Of a DNA stretch of 42,726 bases, positions 25,566 to 32,954 are shown piece after piece. The position numbers and the translations under genes were made by a program. Source of the DNA: Bacillus thuringiensis (GTDB taxonomy: Bacteria > Bacillota > Bacilli > Bacillales > Bacillaceae_G). The notes under the pieces are model-generated. The model ran no database searches. It saw only the letters and a list, made by a program, of their open reading frames with translations, and was not told where the DNA came from. The stretch spans positions 1 through 42,726 of the forward strand of contig NZ_CP012104.1 in NCBI RefSeq assembly GCF_001182785.1, in the 5' to 3' direction. Numbering within the stretch: the first letter of the stretch is position 1; the number at the start of each line of letters is the position of its first letter.

Positions 25566-26391
25566 TTACACAAAAAGCCATCACCGAAGTGACAGCTTCC
25601 AAGGGGATGGGAGAAAAGAGAGAAAACAAATGGCATAAGTTTCTCTTAGAGCAAGGCTGACTACTCTCAACCTTCTCCAAGCCACCGCATCATGTAATTT
25701 TTTAGCTCTTATTAGCTACGCGCTTTACGTTCGGTGGCTGGGAGAAGACTAGGAATCTTCTCGTTTATACTCCGTAGAGTCGGTCAATACTTCGGCTGTC
25801 GCATGGCCTTCGCAAACCGCTTTTTTTGTTACATTTCGTCCCGTGACAGATGATATATATTGTCGAATATAAAGGGAATCAATCTTTATATTCACATCAA
25901 GACGGTATTACCTTTTTCCACCGCCTTACTACAACCAATATAGGGGATGTATCGTGAAAAGGGGATTAAACACGATAGGATGTATATTGGCTGTAGTAAA
26001 GAGGTGACTAGTCTCTTTACACCCTGTTTTATCCAAATAGTAAAAATCGTGAGTAATTACTATAGGTGATAATTCAAGTTACGTATTACAACAAGAATAG
26101 CAAGTATTGCTCACTCAACCATGAGCAACCACCCCCATTCCATTTTCAAAACCAACATATTAAAAGAAAATAGACTTATATTTATTATCAACCCAGAGGA
26201 CGCATTCCGAGCTGATTAATAAATACAATAGAAACAGCATGACGAATGCGAGTTATCTCACACCCGCCACACTGGAATATGTCATTGTTAATCTTTTAAG
26301 GGAATCTTACCACCCTCACCACGGATTCCTACCGCCCCTGCCCGCCCTTTCGCCGGTACACGTTAAGGAGTGCTAACCCTCTCGTAATGAG
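25566..26391 (-). ncRNA. Long structured RNA (about 825 bases) at the head of the late region
   Basis: The stretch 25492-26474 has no plausible reading frame. On the minus strand it is full of perfect or near-perfect hairpins. They include a 16-bp arm pair 25982-25997/25926-25941 enclosing TATCGTG/CACGATA, GAATATAAAG/CTTTATATTC (25865-25893), GTAAAGAG/CTCTTTAC (about 25996-26020), TTGCTCA/TGAGCAA (26107-26128), GAGAAGA/TCTTCTC (25742-25762) and AAGGTTGA/TCAGCCTT (25653-25674). A 15-bp helix with one mismatch joins the segments around 25740 and 25681. It begins after a promoter and ends at a UUCG terminator. Size, phage setting and density of helices recall GOLLD and ROOL RNAs; homology is not shown. 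Confidence 0.65.
25569..25598 (-). terminator. UUCG-loop terminator of the long RNA
   Basis: On the minus strand AAGCTGTCAC, loop TTCG, GTGATGGCTT, then TTTTTG. The T run exists only for minus-strand reading, which sets the strand of the long RNA. Confidence 0.88.
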
Positions 26392-26397
26392 GTTGTA

Positions 26398-26427
26398 TCT
26401 ATAATTTACCGTTATTTTCATTTGCAA
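26398..26427 (-). promoter_or_regulatory. Candidate late promoter for the long RNA
   Basis: TTGCAA (26427-26422) and TATAGA (26403-26398) are 18 bases apart on the minus strand, 50-75 bases beyond the end of the ArpU-type gene. ArpU/RinA-type proteins usually act close downstream of their own gene. The -35 is imperfect, as expected for an activated promoter. Confidence 0.5.
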
Positions 26428-26474
26428 AAACTCCCCAAAAAATATGTTATTTCTCTGCGTTTTCTCTGCCATTT

Positions 26475-26846
26475 TTAAATAATTCCTAGTGTAGTAGCAA
26501 TCAGTTTAATTGCGCTTTTCTTCTTCTCATAAAAGTATGAGTTCTTCATCATCAGTTCGTTTTGTACGAATGAGTCTTTAACTGGTTTATTATCCAAGAA
26601 CTTCATAGTAATGATATTTCTTTCATCTTCATCCAGGATGTTATGTAATGCCTTTTCAATTTGTTGTACCTTCATCCTACTTGTAACCCTTGAATCACGT
26701 AATTCAGGGAATAAACTGATTCCTTCTTGTTCCACTTCATTACTAAACCGCATTTTAAGTGCTCTGTATTCCTTTAATACGCTTACTACTTCCTTTTGTA
26801 CTTTCTTATCATCTACAGCCGGTAATAAAGTTAATTGTCTCTCCAT
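26475..26846 (-). CDS. ArpU-family late transcription regulator
   Basis: 123 residues. MERQLTLLPAVD, then a helical region and EDERNIITMKFLDNKPVKDSFVQNE, followed by YFYEKKKSAIKLIATTLGI, a sigma-like HTH typical of the ArpU/RinA family that activates packaging and late genes. It precedes the long RNA and, beyond that, the terminase genes, as usual. Confidence 0.82.
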   Translation of the reverse strand: MERQLTLLPAVDDKKVQKEVVSVLKEYRALKMRFSNEVEQEGISLFPELRDSRVTSRMKVQQIEKALHNILDEDERNIITMKFLDNKPVKDSFVQNELMMKNSYFYEKKKSAIKLIATTLGII

Positions 26847-26928
26847 GAAGGAATCCCCCTATTTCTGAATTTGTCTTTTTAACATCACGTAAGGTACGTG
26901 AAATTTTACTATCTCATTATTGAATAAG

Positions 26929-26978
26929 GGAACGATGACTACAATACAGCCCCCACCACACTGTTAGTCATTGTTCCA
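26929..26978. other. Long inverted repeat between recU and the ArpU-type gene
   Basis: GGAACGATGACTA pairs with TAGTCATTGTTCC, one mismatch in 13, around a C-rich loop. A second palindrome, TCACGTA/TACGTGA, lies at about 26884-26901. Without a T run these may be RNA processing or attenuator structures at the end of the early operon. Confidence 0.5.
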
Positions 26979-26985
26979 CTATCCA

Positions 26986-27501
26986 TCAAGCTGTTAATTC
27001 GTCGATATACCTCAGGTAATCAACTGGCGCTCGGTCTGTGTGATTAACTAAGTATCCATAAACATCAAAGTCTGCTCTCGGTATAGACTTCTTCCCTTTA
27101 GGTTGATGAGACATCCTAACATAAGACTGAATAACAGATAATGGAACTAAGAATACTGATTGATCGTTCGTAAACTCTATAAGGAAGAAACAAATCGCTC
27201 CCATATTCTCTGCTTTCTCTAAGTAATCCAATTGATGATGCGCGATGTTCTTCAAATCAAATCGTCCAGCGTTCTTTGTAGACTTTGCTTCAAATGCTAT
27301 AGCTCGTCCTTTATACACACCATCATAGTCTACTGTACTTTTAGACTCGTAATAACCATCTTTCACACGACCATAAGCAACCTTTAGTACTTTGACAGGA
27401 GTCGGACGCTTGTTTATAAGCGCCACCCCTCCACGTCCATACATTTCATTCGTTTAATTGATAAGCTTTTCAAAATGCATCCCTCTGTTTCCTAGACCCA
27501 T
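26986..27501 (-). pseudogene. recU: RecU-type Holliday junction resolvase with an in-frame ochre codon
   Basis: From ATG 27501 (GGAGGAAG upstream) the frame reads MGLGNRGMHFEKLIN, then TAA at 27456-27454, then TNEMYGRGGVALINKRPTP. RecU proteins have NRGM...N-x-TN-x-Y here, so the stop replaces one codon (CAA or GAA expected). The rest is intact to 26986, with STVDYDGVYKGRAIAFEAKS containing the nuclease acids, and HHQLDYL. Restart at ATG 27444 would lack the N-terminal motif and has no ribosome site. Role: resolves recombination intermediates during phage replication. It may be inactive, or the base may be an error. Confidence 0.82.
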
Positions 27502-27514
27502 GTTTCTTCCTCCA

Positions 27515-27637
27515 TTACTTTATAATTCCAGCTTGTACAAAAATGCTTTTCCAAGCTTTATTTACTTGATGTTTCTCCACTGCTTTTGCACGACGAGCAA
27601 TCGCTTTTCTTGTTTTCCGCTTCTTTAAATTAGCCAT
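27515..27637 (-). CDS. Small basic protein (40 residues)
   Basis: MANLKKRKTRKAIARRAKAV then EKHQVNKAWKSIFVQAGIIK. Start at ATG 27637 is chosen because GTTAGGGG precedes it; the longer frame to 27715 overlaps the lipoprotein gene. Very Lys/Arg-rich helix, suggestive of nucleic acid binding. Just upstream of recU. Confidence 0.6.
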   Translation of the reverse strand: MANLKKRKTRKAIARRAKAVEKHQVNKAWKSIFVQAGIIK

Positions 27638-27674
27638 TCCCCTAACCTCACTTTCTATTAAAAGGATTATTTTA

Positions 27675-27911
27675 TTAAGAAATCTTTTTACAACCTTTTG
27701 GTTTTCCGCTTTCATCTAATCGAATTGTCATTCCGCCATACCCCTGATATCCAGCGCCCTCGGACTTGTGCAAGTATTCGCAACCTGTTTCCTTATCAAC
27801 AAAAACTTTTATATATTCCGTACTATTTGATTTATCCGCATTTGTTGGTGGTTCTTCTTTCTCACAACCGACTGCTAAAATAAGTAATAGTAGCATTAAT
27901 AGTTTCTTCAT
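27675..27911 (-). CDS. Small lipoprotein, DUF6440-like
   Basis: 78 residues. Signal sequence MKKLLMLLLLILAVGC with a lipobox cysteine at 16. The mature part TEYIKVFVDKETGCEYLHKS, GYGGMTIRLDESGKPKGC, matches the DUF6440 family as I recall it. Would be membrane-anchored outside the cell. Unknown role; lysogenic conversion or superinfection exclusion are possibilities. Confidence 0.75.
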   Translation of the reverse strand: MKKLLMLLLLILAVGCEKEEPPTNADKSNSTEYIKVFVDKETGCEYLHKSEGAGYQGYGGMTIRLDESGKPKGCKKIS

Positions 27912-27927
27912 TTCCCTCTACCCCCTA

Positions 27928-28041
27928 CTAGCGATGTGTTTGAACAGGTTTGTTTTCATATTCCATCAATTCATAAATCTGCGTAAGAGTTAAATCTTTG
28001 CCATTTATTTTTATTACTGTTTCATATTCTTCTTTAGTCAT
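27928..28041 (-). CDS. Small hypothetical protein (37 residues)
   Basis: MTKEEYETVIKINGKDLTLT then QIYELMEYENKPVQTHR. Clear GGGGAGGAAG site upstream of ATG 28041. Soluble, acidic. No known function. Confidence 0.6.
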   Translation of the reverse strand: MTKEEYETVIKINGKDLTLTQIYELMEYENKPVQTHR

Positions 28042-28137
28042 TTTTTCTTCCTCCCCTGAATAAAACTCAATATTCCGTTAATACTGTAGACAACCCATTA
28101 AGTTACTTTCTCCTAGTTCCCCCTTGGAGAACCAGCC

Positions 28138-28165
28138 GAGCAGTTAGCTTTTGCTAGCTGCTCTT
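28138..28165. other. Hairpin after the 101-residue gene
   Basis: GAGCAGTTAGC pairs with GCTAGCTGCTC around TTTT, with one mismatch. A short T run is present on the plus strand only. It may be a processing hairpin or weak terminator. Confidence 0.45.
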
Positions 28166-28468
28166 TTAATATTCTGTTGAAGCTATAACACATGGTTTTG
28201 TAATGTTATTTTGTTTTATCGCCCATTCGAACGATCTTAAAACAACCAGCTCCCCACCTCTATGCATCATTGTTTGACACTGTTGTTGCTCCTCATAAGG
28301 TAAATCATCAACGTTAATATGCATCGTTTCTTGCAAACTAGCTTCTCCTTCGAAGTATTCATTTAAATCTTCATCATCAATACCACATTCTTCTTTGTAA
28401 TATTCCTTTGCTTGTTCTTCAGTTTCAGCACAAACCCAATCAATATCATTCATTTTAAAAACTTTCAT
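28166..28468 (-). CDS. Hypothetical acidic phage protein
   Basis: 101 residues from ATG 28468 (better spaced from AGAGGA than ATG 28474). MKVFKMNDIDWVCAETEEQA at the start resembles small phage proteins that begin with a beta hairpin and an EEA helix. Acidic throughout. Last of the early small-gene series. Function unknown. Confidence 0.6.
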   Translation of the reverse strand: MKVFKMNDIDWVCAETEEQAKEYYKEECGIDDEDLNEYFEGEASLQETMHINVDDLPYEEQQQCQTMMHRGGELVVLRSFEWAIKQNNITKPCVIASTEY

Positions 28469-28503
28469 ATCCATTCCTCTTTTCTACAAAATGAAATTTT
28501 TGT

Positions 28504-28812
28504 TTAGTTTTCGATATCTTCTAATGAAGCTAACACTTCAGATGCTTTATTAAACACCGATTCATCAGTAACTGGTACGAATAACGGAATCCCTTCTCCT
28601 ACAAACATCCCAAACACAAAAGATGAATCTTCATTATCTATAACTAGGTAAACCGGCATTTCAAATCCATAGATAACATGTGTAATTTGAAGTGTTCCGT
28701 CTGGTTTGTTCTCTTGTTCTGATACATCAATTACATCTATCTTTGAAACTTTATATTTCTCACCTTCTAAAACAACTACTGCATCTGTAAAATTATCTGC
28801 ATATATACTCAA
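28504..28812 (-). CDS. Hypothetical phage protein
   Basis: 102 residues from TTG 28812 with AAAGGAG upstream. Mostly beta strands (AVVVLEGEKYKVSKIDVIDV, HVIYGFEMPVYLVIDNEDSS). No motif recognised. Preceded and followed by the repeated hairpin element of this operon. Confidence 0.6.
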   Translation of the reverse strand: MSIYADNFTDAVVVLEGEKYKVSKIDVIDVSEQENKPDGTLQITHVIYGFEMPVYLVIDNEDSSFVFGMFVGEGIPLFVPVTDESVFNKASEVLASLEDIEN

Positions 28813-28849
28813 TTTTTATCTCCTTTTCTAATAAAATAGCGTTTTTGTA

Positions 28850-28981
28850 TTAATCCTTAGTAGTTCTAAATAAGCAGAATAAGATAATTAATGCCCACCA
28901 ACTATTTGTTAAGTAAAAAATAAATCCGGCTAACGTTAAAACACCTAAATTAACAAATGCTACTGCTGTATATTTGTTCAC
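28850..28981 (-). CDS. 43-residue membrane protein
   Basis: GTG 28981, eight bases after AAAGGGAG. VNKYTAVAFVNLGVLTLAGF then IFYLTNSWWALIILFCLFRT: two hydrophobic segments joined by TNS. Unknown role. Confidence 0.6.
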   Translation of the reverse strand: MNKYTAVAFVNLGVLTLAGFIFYLTNSWWALIILFCLFRTTKD

Positions 28982-29018
28982 TCTTCATTCTCCCTTTCTC
29001 TCAAATAACGATTTTGTT

Positions 29019-29222
29019 TTAATCTTCAACTCTTGAAATAGCAATAATATCATCTGTATTTATTGCGCAAGGAAGATACGAATTATTTTCTAACTCGAAT
29101 AACATAATAAATTTATCATCATTCAAATGATCCATAATTGAAGCAAAGCTTTCCTGGCTATACACCAATACCTTTTGATTTGCATCTTTAAGTAGTAAAT
29201 GTAATTTGCGGTACTTATCCAA
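29019..29222 (-). CDS. Small hypothetical protein
   Basis: 67 residues from TTG 29222 after GAAAGGGAGG. MDKYRKLHLLLKDANQKVLV, then strands ending NTDDIIAISRVED. Similar in style to the 60-residue protein at 23619; both could be one small beta fold. Function unknown. Confidence 0.6.
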   Translation of the reverse strand: MDKYRKLHLLLKDANQKVLVYSQESFASIMDHLNDDKFIMLFELENNSYLPCAINTDDIIAISRVED

Positions 29223-29261
29223 ATCCAGTGTCCTCCCTTTCGTTTTAAAATAAAGATTTTG

Positions 29262-29864
29262 TTATGTTTTAACTATCTTTAAAGCCCTTCCGACCTGCCT
29301 AATATTAAGAATGGTATACGGCATCTTGTAATTTTTCTTTTCTAGAAATTCTTTCATTTTCTCATAGGTTTCTTCTTCATTCGATACGCCTTGTATATCT
29401 ATAACAAACTCTTTATTATTTGCCTTTTCCCTAAGAACCACTGACCAGACATCACCTTCACTAACCTTATAGAACCAGTTATCTTGACGATACTCATACC
29501 TATTACCCTCCTGCTTATATTTGTAATCTGCATATTCCAAACCGCATTCTGCACAATGAGGACAATACGCTACGTCCATTAACTCCGACATAACGGTGAC
29601 TACAAATTCCATTTCACACCAACCACATACCAGATGTAGTTTTATCCGTCCATGTACCGCTTCTTTTTTTGTAATTTCAATATCATCATTACTTATATCG
29701 GTATTTTCAACCGTGATATGCACTTTTAGATCAGTATAAACCCACTCCATTTTATTAATCTTACTGACAGTCACTTGCTGCCCTTTATACGTATACGTTT
29801 TACCTACATACGGTAATTCCTGATTATATGGTCTAATTGTAAGAGTGGTATCAAAGGAGCTCAC
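29262..29864 (-). CDS. Hypothetical protein with a zinc-ribbon-like centre
   Basis: 200 residues from GTG 29864 after GAAAGGAGGGG. N-terminal beta domain, then LVCGWCEMEF and YCPHCAECG, spaced as two knuckles of a zinc ribbon, then a DNWFYKVSEGDVWSVVL beta section and a helical C-terminus. Cysteines suggest metal binding and perhaps nucleic acid contact. Confidence 0.6.
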   Translation of the reverse strand: MSSFDTTLTIRPYNQELPYVGKTYTYKGQQVTVSKINKMEWVYTDLKVHITVENTDISNDDIEITKKEAVHGRIKLHLVCGWCEMEFVVTVMSELMDVAYCPHCAECGLEYADYKYKQEGNRYEYRQDNWFYKVSEGDVWSVVLREKANNKEFVIDIQGVSNEEETYEKMKEFLEKKNYKMPYTILNIRQVGRALKIVKT

Positions 29865-29900
29865 TACAATCCCCTCCTTTCTACAAAATAAGAATTTTGT

Positions 29901-30503
29901 TTAGTTTTCTAGACTATCCCTAAGTTGTTTAATCCATTTATTTCGTAAGTTTACACGCTCAAGTTCCTTTTCGTGTTCTTCACGGTGATATTTAATGTTT
30001 TTTTCGCACATTGCAATTTTTCTTTCAAGCCATTCTTCAGGACTCAATTTAACTACCGAATCCGGATCACAAAACTTTAAATTACAATCCCATTGAATAC
30101 TTTCTTCTAGCTGTTTTATAGCGAATTCTTTTAACTCTTTATGTTCAGAAGAAGGAATACTCCAAGCTTTTACTTCATTCAATGTTTTCTCATACCTGGC
30201 TTTCATCTCTAATGCTCTTTTTCGTTGTTCATGAGCATTACTGACACTTAATAAGTAGTCGTTCTCAGCTTGTTTTTCCGCTTCTTCTAATGACATATTT
30301 CTATAATTTTTTAACTGTTCTTCATCTTGCTTGATGCTTTCTAAATGATAAGAAGTTGGTTTGAGTTCATCTGGTATTGGCGTGTTTAACGGCTCGTCCC
30401 TCATTTGAACTAACGCACCAAATGCTCGTGCACATTTCAGAACAAAGTCCTTACCAGAAACCTCTTGACCTTTATAAATATCACTTGTATAACCTGTAGG
30501 CAT
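29901..30503 (-). CDS. Hypothetical coiled-coil protein
   Basis: 200 residues. Starts MPTGYTSDIYKGQEVSGKDF, CARAFGALVQMRDEP, then two long charged helices (EEAEKQAENDYLLSVSNAHE; ERKIAMCEKNIKYHREEHEK). Resembles proteins of siphovirus early regions that I know only as hypothetical. Confidence 0.6.
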   Translation of the reverse strand: MPTGYTSDIYKGQEVSGKDFVLKCARAFGALVQMRDEPLNTPIPDELKPTSYHLESIKQDEEQLKNYRNMSLEEAEKQAENDYLLSVSNAHEQRKRALEMKARYEKTLNEVKAWSIPSSEHKELKEFAIKQLEESIQWDCNLKFCDPDSVVKLSPEEWLERKIAMCEKNIKYHREEHEKELERVNLRNKWIKQLRDSLEN

Positions 30504-30541
30504 TCTACATCTCTCCCTTTCTATTCAAATAACTATTTTGT

Positions 30542-30733
30542 TCAAATTATTTCTATAGAATCTATATCTACGTAATCAGAAATCCCTTCGTAATAAGGTG
30601 TCTCTGCTGTAACACTTCCATCTTTATGAAGAATACCTGGATACACATTTCCTCTTGAAAAAACCAATCTTAAATGACCCCAATCCTCCCAATAAATATC
30701 CTTATTAGCTTTAAAAGTGATTTTTTTGTCCAT
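30542..30733 (-). CDS. Small hypothetical protein
   Basis: 63 residues from ATG 30733 (spacing from GAGGG favours it over ATG 30739). MDKKITFKANKDIYWEDWGH with VYPGILHKDGSVTAETPYYE: a small all-beta protein. Function unknown. Confidence 0.6.
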   Translation of the reverse strand: MDKKITFKANKDIYWEDWGHLRLVFSRGNVYPGILHKDGSVTAETPYYEGISDYVDIDSIEII

Positions 30734-30764
30734 TTCCATCCCTCTTTCCTACAAAATAACGCTT

Positions 30765-30956
30765 TTATTTGATATTATTAATTTTTAAAACAAAATGATT
30801 AGTATCTTGATAATCTAATATTTCTTGATCCATTGACTCCACTTTTTCTTCAACTAATCTTTGAAAATCATCACCGTTCGCATCTTCAGGTATTTCAACT
30901 TCAACAAGAGTTTTATACGTTTTCGTTACTTTCACTTCTACTTGATACTTTTCCAT
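30765..30956 (-). CDS. Small hypothetical protein
   Basis: 63 residues from ATG 30956, after GGAGAGGG. MEKYQVEVKVTKTYKTLVEV EIPEDANGDDF, alternating strands and one helix. Function unknown. Confidence 0.6.
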   Translation of the reverse strand: MEKYQVEVKVTKTYKTLVEVEIPEDANGDDFQRLVEEKVESMDQEILDYQDTNHFVLKINNIK

Positions 30957-30997
30957 CTTTATCCCTCTCCATTTCTTAACAAAATTCAAATTTTGTC

Positions 30998-31459
30998 TTA
31001 CTTTACATCTACACGTGCTTGACTTGCTTCTCGACTAAAACCATCTGGATATCTTTTAGCTAATTTTGCAATATTCATTTGAGCGATATCTTCTAAGGTA
31101 TATCCCATTTCGTGAGACATGATCGAAATGTAGTACAAGATATCTCCCAGCTCTAAAGCGATTTTATGCGTATTCCCTTCTTCTTCTCCTGGACAATGAG
31201 CTGGATCAAATCCATGACCATGAAAAATAGCTTTTTTTACAATATCAGCAACCTCACCAGATTCTCCTGAAAGCCCTAATGCTGCATTTAAAACGCGTCC
31301 ACCAAAATCCTGATTTGTATTCCATGTACGTAATGCCGCTTCTTGATATTGATCTAATTCACAAATTTGATTGTTGTTCATTACAGCTTGTCCTGCCTTT
31401 GATTTACTGATTAATTTTGTTACTCCAAATACACCGTTTTCCATTGTTTTCATTTTCAT
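30998..31459 (-). CDS. MazG-like nucleotide pyrophosphohydrolase
   Basis: 153 residues. Core LGLSGESGEVADIVKKAIFH (Glu66, Glu69) and HKIALELGDILYYISIMSHE (Glu103, Asp106) form the metal-binding EXXE...EXXD set of all-alpha NTP pyrophosphatases. GYTLEDIAQMNIAKLAKRYP is the usual family ending. Phage MazG proteins are thought to tune nucleotide or alarmone pools in infection. Confidence 0.85.
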   Translation of the reverse strand: MKMKTMENGVFGVTKLISKSKAGQAVMNNNQICELDQYQEAALRTWNTNQDFGGRVLNAALGLSGESGEVADIVKKAIFHGHGFDPAHCPGEEEGNTHKIALELGDILYYISIMSHEMGYTLEDIAQMNIAKLAKRYPDGFSREASQARVDVK

Positions 31460-31497
31460 CTACTCCTTTTAACTAATATTATTCTTAGGTTTTTTCC

Positions 31498-31905
31498 CTA
31501 GCTGATTTGTTTCTTTTTATACTTACGTGGTGGTTTTGTTGCCGCTTCGTACGGATCCATCTTCCTTTTGACCCTTTGATAAAACGCCTTATTACTAATC
31601 CCGTTCGATTCTGCTAAAGTAATGTATTCTTCAAACCCCTTTGGCTTCGTCGCTGCATCGTATGGCGTCATACCGTTACGCTTCCGTCTATAGAAGGTGG
31701 ATTTGCTAATACCGTTTTTCTCAGCCAGTCTAATTAACTTTGTATTCTTTTCGTTACCTTCCCAACTTGTACCGACTGGTGTCGTTATAGCGCGTTCCGA
31801 ACTCCAATGTAGTTCTTCCATCCTTTGATCTACATACTTCTTACTAACACCGATTTCAGCAGCCTTCGCGTAATCTTTTAAAGTAGGTTTAACGATATTT
31901 TTCAT
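31498..31905 (-). CDS. Protein with three HTH-like repeats
   Basis: 135 residues. Three related units of about 40 residues: around GVSKKYVDQRMEELHW, KNGISKSTFYRRKRNGMTPY and SNGISNKAFYQRVKRKMDPY, the last two ending in AATKP. Each reads as a helix-turn-helix with a basic recognition helix. Overlaps the neighbouring two-repeat gene. Likely DNA-binding; target unknown. Confidence 0.65.
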   Translation of the reverse strand: MKNIVKPTLKDYAKAAEIGVSKKYVDQRMEELHWSSERAITTPVGTSWEGNEKNTKLIRLAEKNGISKSTFYRRKRNGMTPYDAATKPKGFEEYITLAESNGISNKAFYQRVKRKMDPYEAATKPPRKYKKKQIS

Positions 31906-32200
31906 TGCTCGTCACCTTCTTTTTCCTTACTGGTTTTGTCGCCGCTTTATGATGTCCCCAACCAAGTTTTCTCCTTTGATGAAAAAGCTTCACTTTTATT
32001 CCGTTAGCCTTCGCTAGTTTAAGCCATTTATGATTTTCTCCTTCATATTCATGCTTAATCGTTCCAGGTGGCGCTGTTAAGGCTTCCTCTAGTTCCCATT
32101 TATCAGATATATACAGGCGATAATATAATGTTTTTGTGCCTATTCCGTTAGCTGCTGCCCTTGCTCGTTCCTCATCGGTTAGCCAGCGATCTAAAGTCAT
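31889..32200 (-). CDS. Protein with two HTH-like repeats, paralogous to the downstream gene
   Basis: 103 residues. Repeats around ANGIGTKTLYYRLYISDKWE and ANGIKVKLFHQRRKLGWGHH, ending AATKPVRKKK. Same unit as in the 135-residue neighbour, so five copies stand in a row across two overlapping genes. Lys/Arg-rich tail. Probably DNA-binding. Confidence 0.62.
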   Translation of the reverse strand: MTLDRWLTDEERARAAANGIGTKTLYYRLYISDKWELEEALTAPPGTIKHEYEGENHKWLKLAKANGIKVKLFHQRRKLGWGHHKAATKPVRKKKVTSNEKYR

Positions 32201-32210
32201 GTTCTCCCTC

Positions 32211-32480
32211 CTAATCTAGCGCTAAAAATTCAGCCCTTGTACGATTCGAATGTTTTATCTCAATCTTCTGAATACCCTTACCGTGCTCTTCTATCGCTGC
32301 ATTCCAAGCTTCAATCTCAGTCTCATTATCAAAGCAATCCATCTTTTGTTTTTCGTCTTGATCGAAGAAATGAACCTCGTATGACGTTATGACGCTTGGT
32401 TTTGCTAGGAATCGCTCGGCCGTACTTGTTGCTGCGTAATCGAAACTCCCTACAACATCCTCCAGTGTTAGTTGTTTCAT
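32211..32480 (-). CDS. Hypothetical protein
   Basis: 89 residues. MKQLTLEDVVGSFDYAATST, then EVHFFDQDEKQKMDCFDNET and a helix. Its ATG overlaps the stop of the preceding gene as ATGA, so it is probably coupled. No motif recognised. Confidence 0.6.
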   Translation of the reverse strand: MKQLTLEDVVGSFDYAATSTAERFLAKPSVITSYEVHFFDQDEKQKMDCFDNETEIEAWNAAIEEHGKGIQKIEIKHSNRTRAEFLALD

Positions 32481-32698
32481 GCTCCTAACCCCATTGGACG
32501 AGATTTGATTTTGTTCTTATCCGCCTGATCCATGATTAGTGCCGCAACTTCTAATTGCTGTCTGCCCATCTCTACTGCAATTTCAATGATGTTTTTTCCC
32601 TCTTTCCACATTTCTTGAAGCCTGATTACTTCACTTTCATCAAATACAAGGTCCAACTCTTCTAAAGCGATATACATGTTACGACGCGAGTTCTTCAT
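32477..32698 (-). CDS. Small HTH-like hypothetical protein
   Basis: 73 residues from ATG 32698, six bases after AGAGGA. A longer frame to 32764 runs inside the neighbour. ESEVIRLQEMWKEGKNIIEI followed by AVEMGRQQLEVAALIMDQAD resembles a sigma-like HTH. Ends SRPMGLGA. Possibly regulatory. Confidence 0.6.
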   Translation of the reverse strand: MKNSRRNMYIALEELDLVFDESEVIRLQEMWKEGKNIIEIAVEMGRQQLEVAALIMDQADKNKIKSRPMGLGA

Positions 32699-32942
32699 GT
32701 ACTTCCTCTGCTGCGCTGCTATTGTGTAATTCTCCATTTCCATTTCTGTTCCAAGTCTGGCCATCCCATTTCCCCTCCAGCTGTAATTGATGAATTGCTC
32801 TTAATCTCGCCATAACGGCATGACGCTTTTTATCTACTTCTTCAGGTGTTTGATTCGCTGCTTCGCAAATACATGGCCCAAACTGATACATACCCGTTCC
32901 AATGTCGTTCTGAATTACTCCTGTTCCGTTACACGCGCACAT
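32679..32942 (-). CDS. Small cysteine-containing protein
   Basis: 87 residues. MCACNGTGVIQND with FGPCICEAANQT is a CxC...CxC pattern that could bind zinc, as in loader-associated phage proteins. Helical remainder. Directly downstream of the helicase loader-like gene. Confidence 0.6.
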   Translation of the reverse strand: MCACNGTGVIQNDIGTGMYQFGPCICEAANQTPEEVDKKRHAVMARLRAIHQLQLEGKWDGQTWNRNGNGELHNSSAAEEVHEELAS

Positions 32943-32954
32943 CTTAATTCCCCC

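Larger units (their letters stand above)
28486..30996 (-). repeat. Eight copies of a short stop-hairpin-ribosome site element between early genes
   Basis: Near-identical inverted repeats, consensus ACAAAAT-4-ATTTTGT, occur at 28486-28503, 28831-28848, 29002-29016, 29246-29262, 29883-29900, 30526-30540, 30751-30768 and 30979-30996. Each begins at or within a few bases of a stop codon and is followed on the minus strand by AGAAAGGGAG-type ribosome sites. Loops vary while stems are mostly kept, which suggests selection on structure. Confidence 0.75.

Noticed and set aside
25492..26474. Degenerate HNH or other gene in the long gap
   Set aside because: No frame on either strand retains recognisable motifs; stops are dense and the helices and terminator fit an RNA.
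28486..30996. CRISPR array
   Set aside because: The repeats are short imperfect palindromes between genes at irregular distances, with genes rather than spacers between them.
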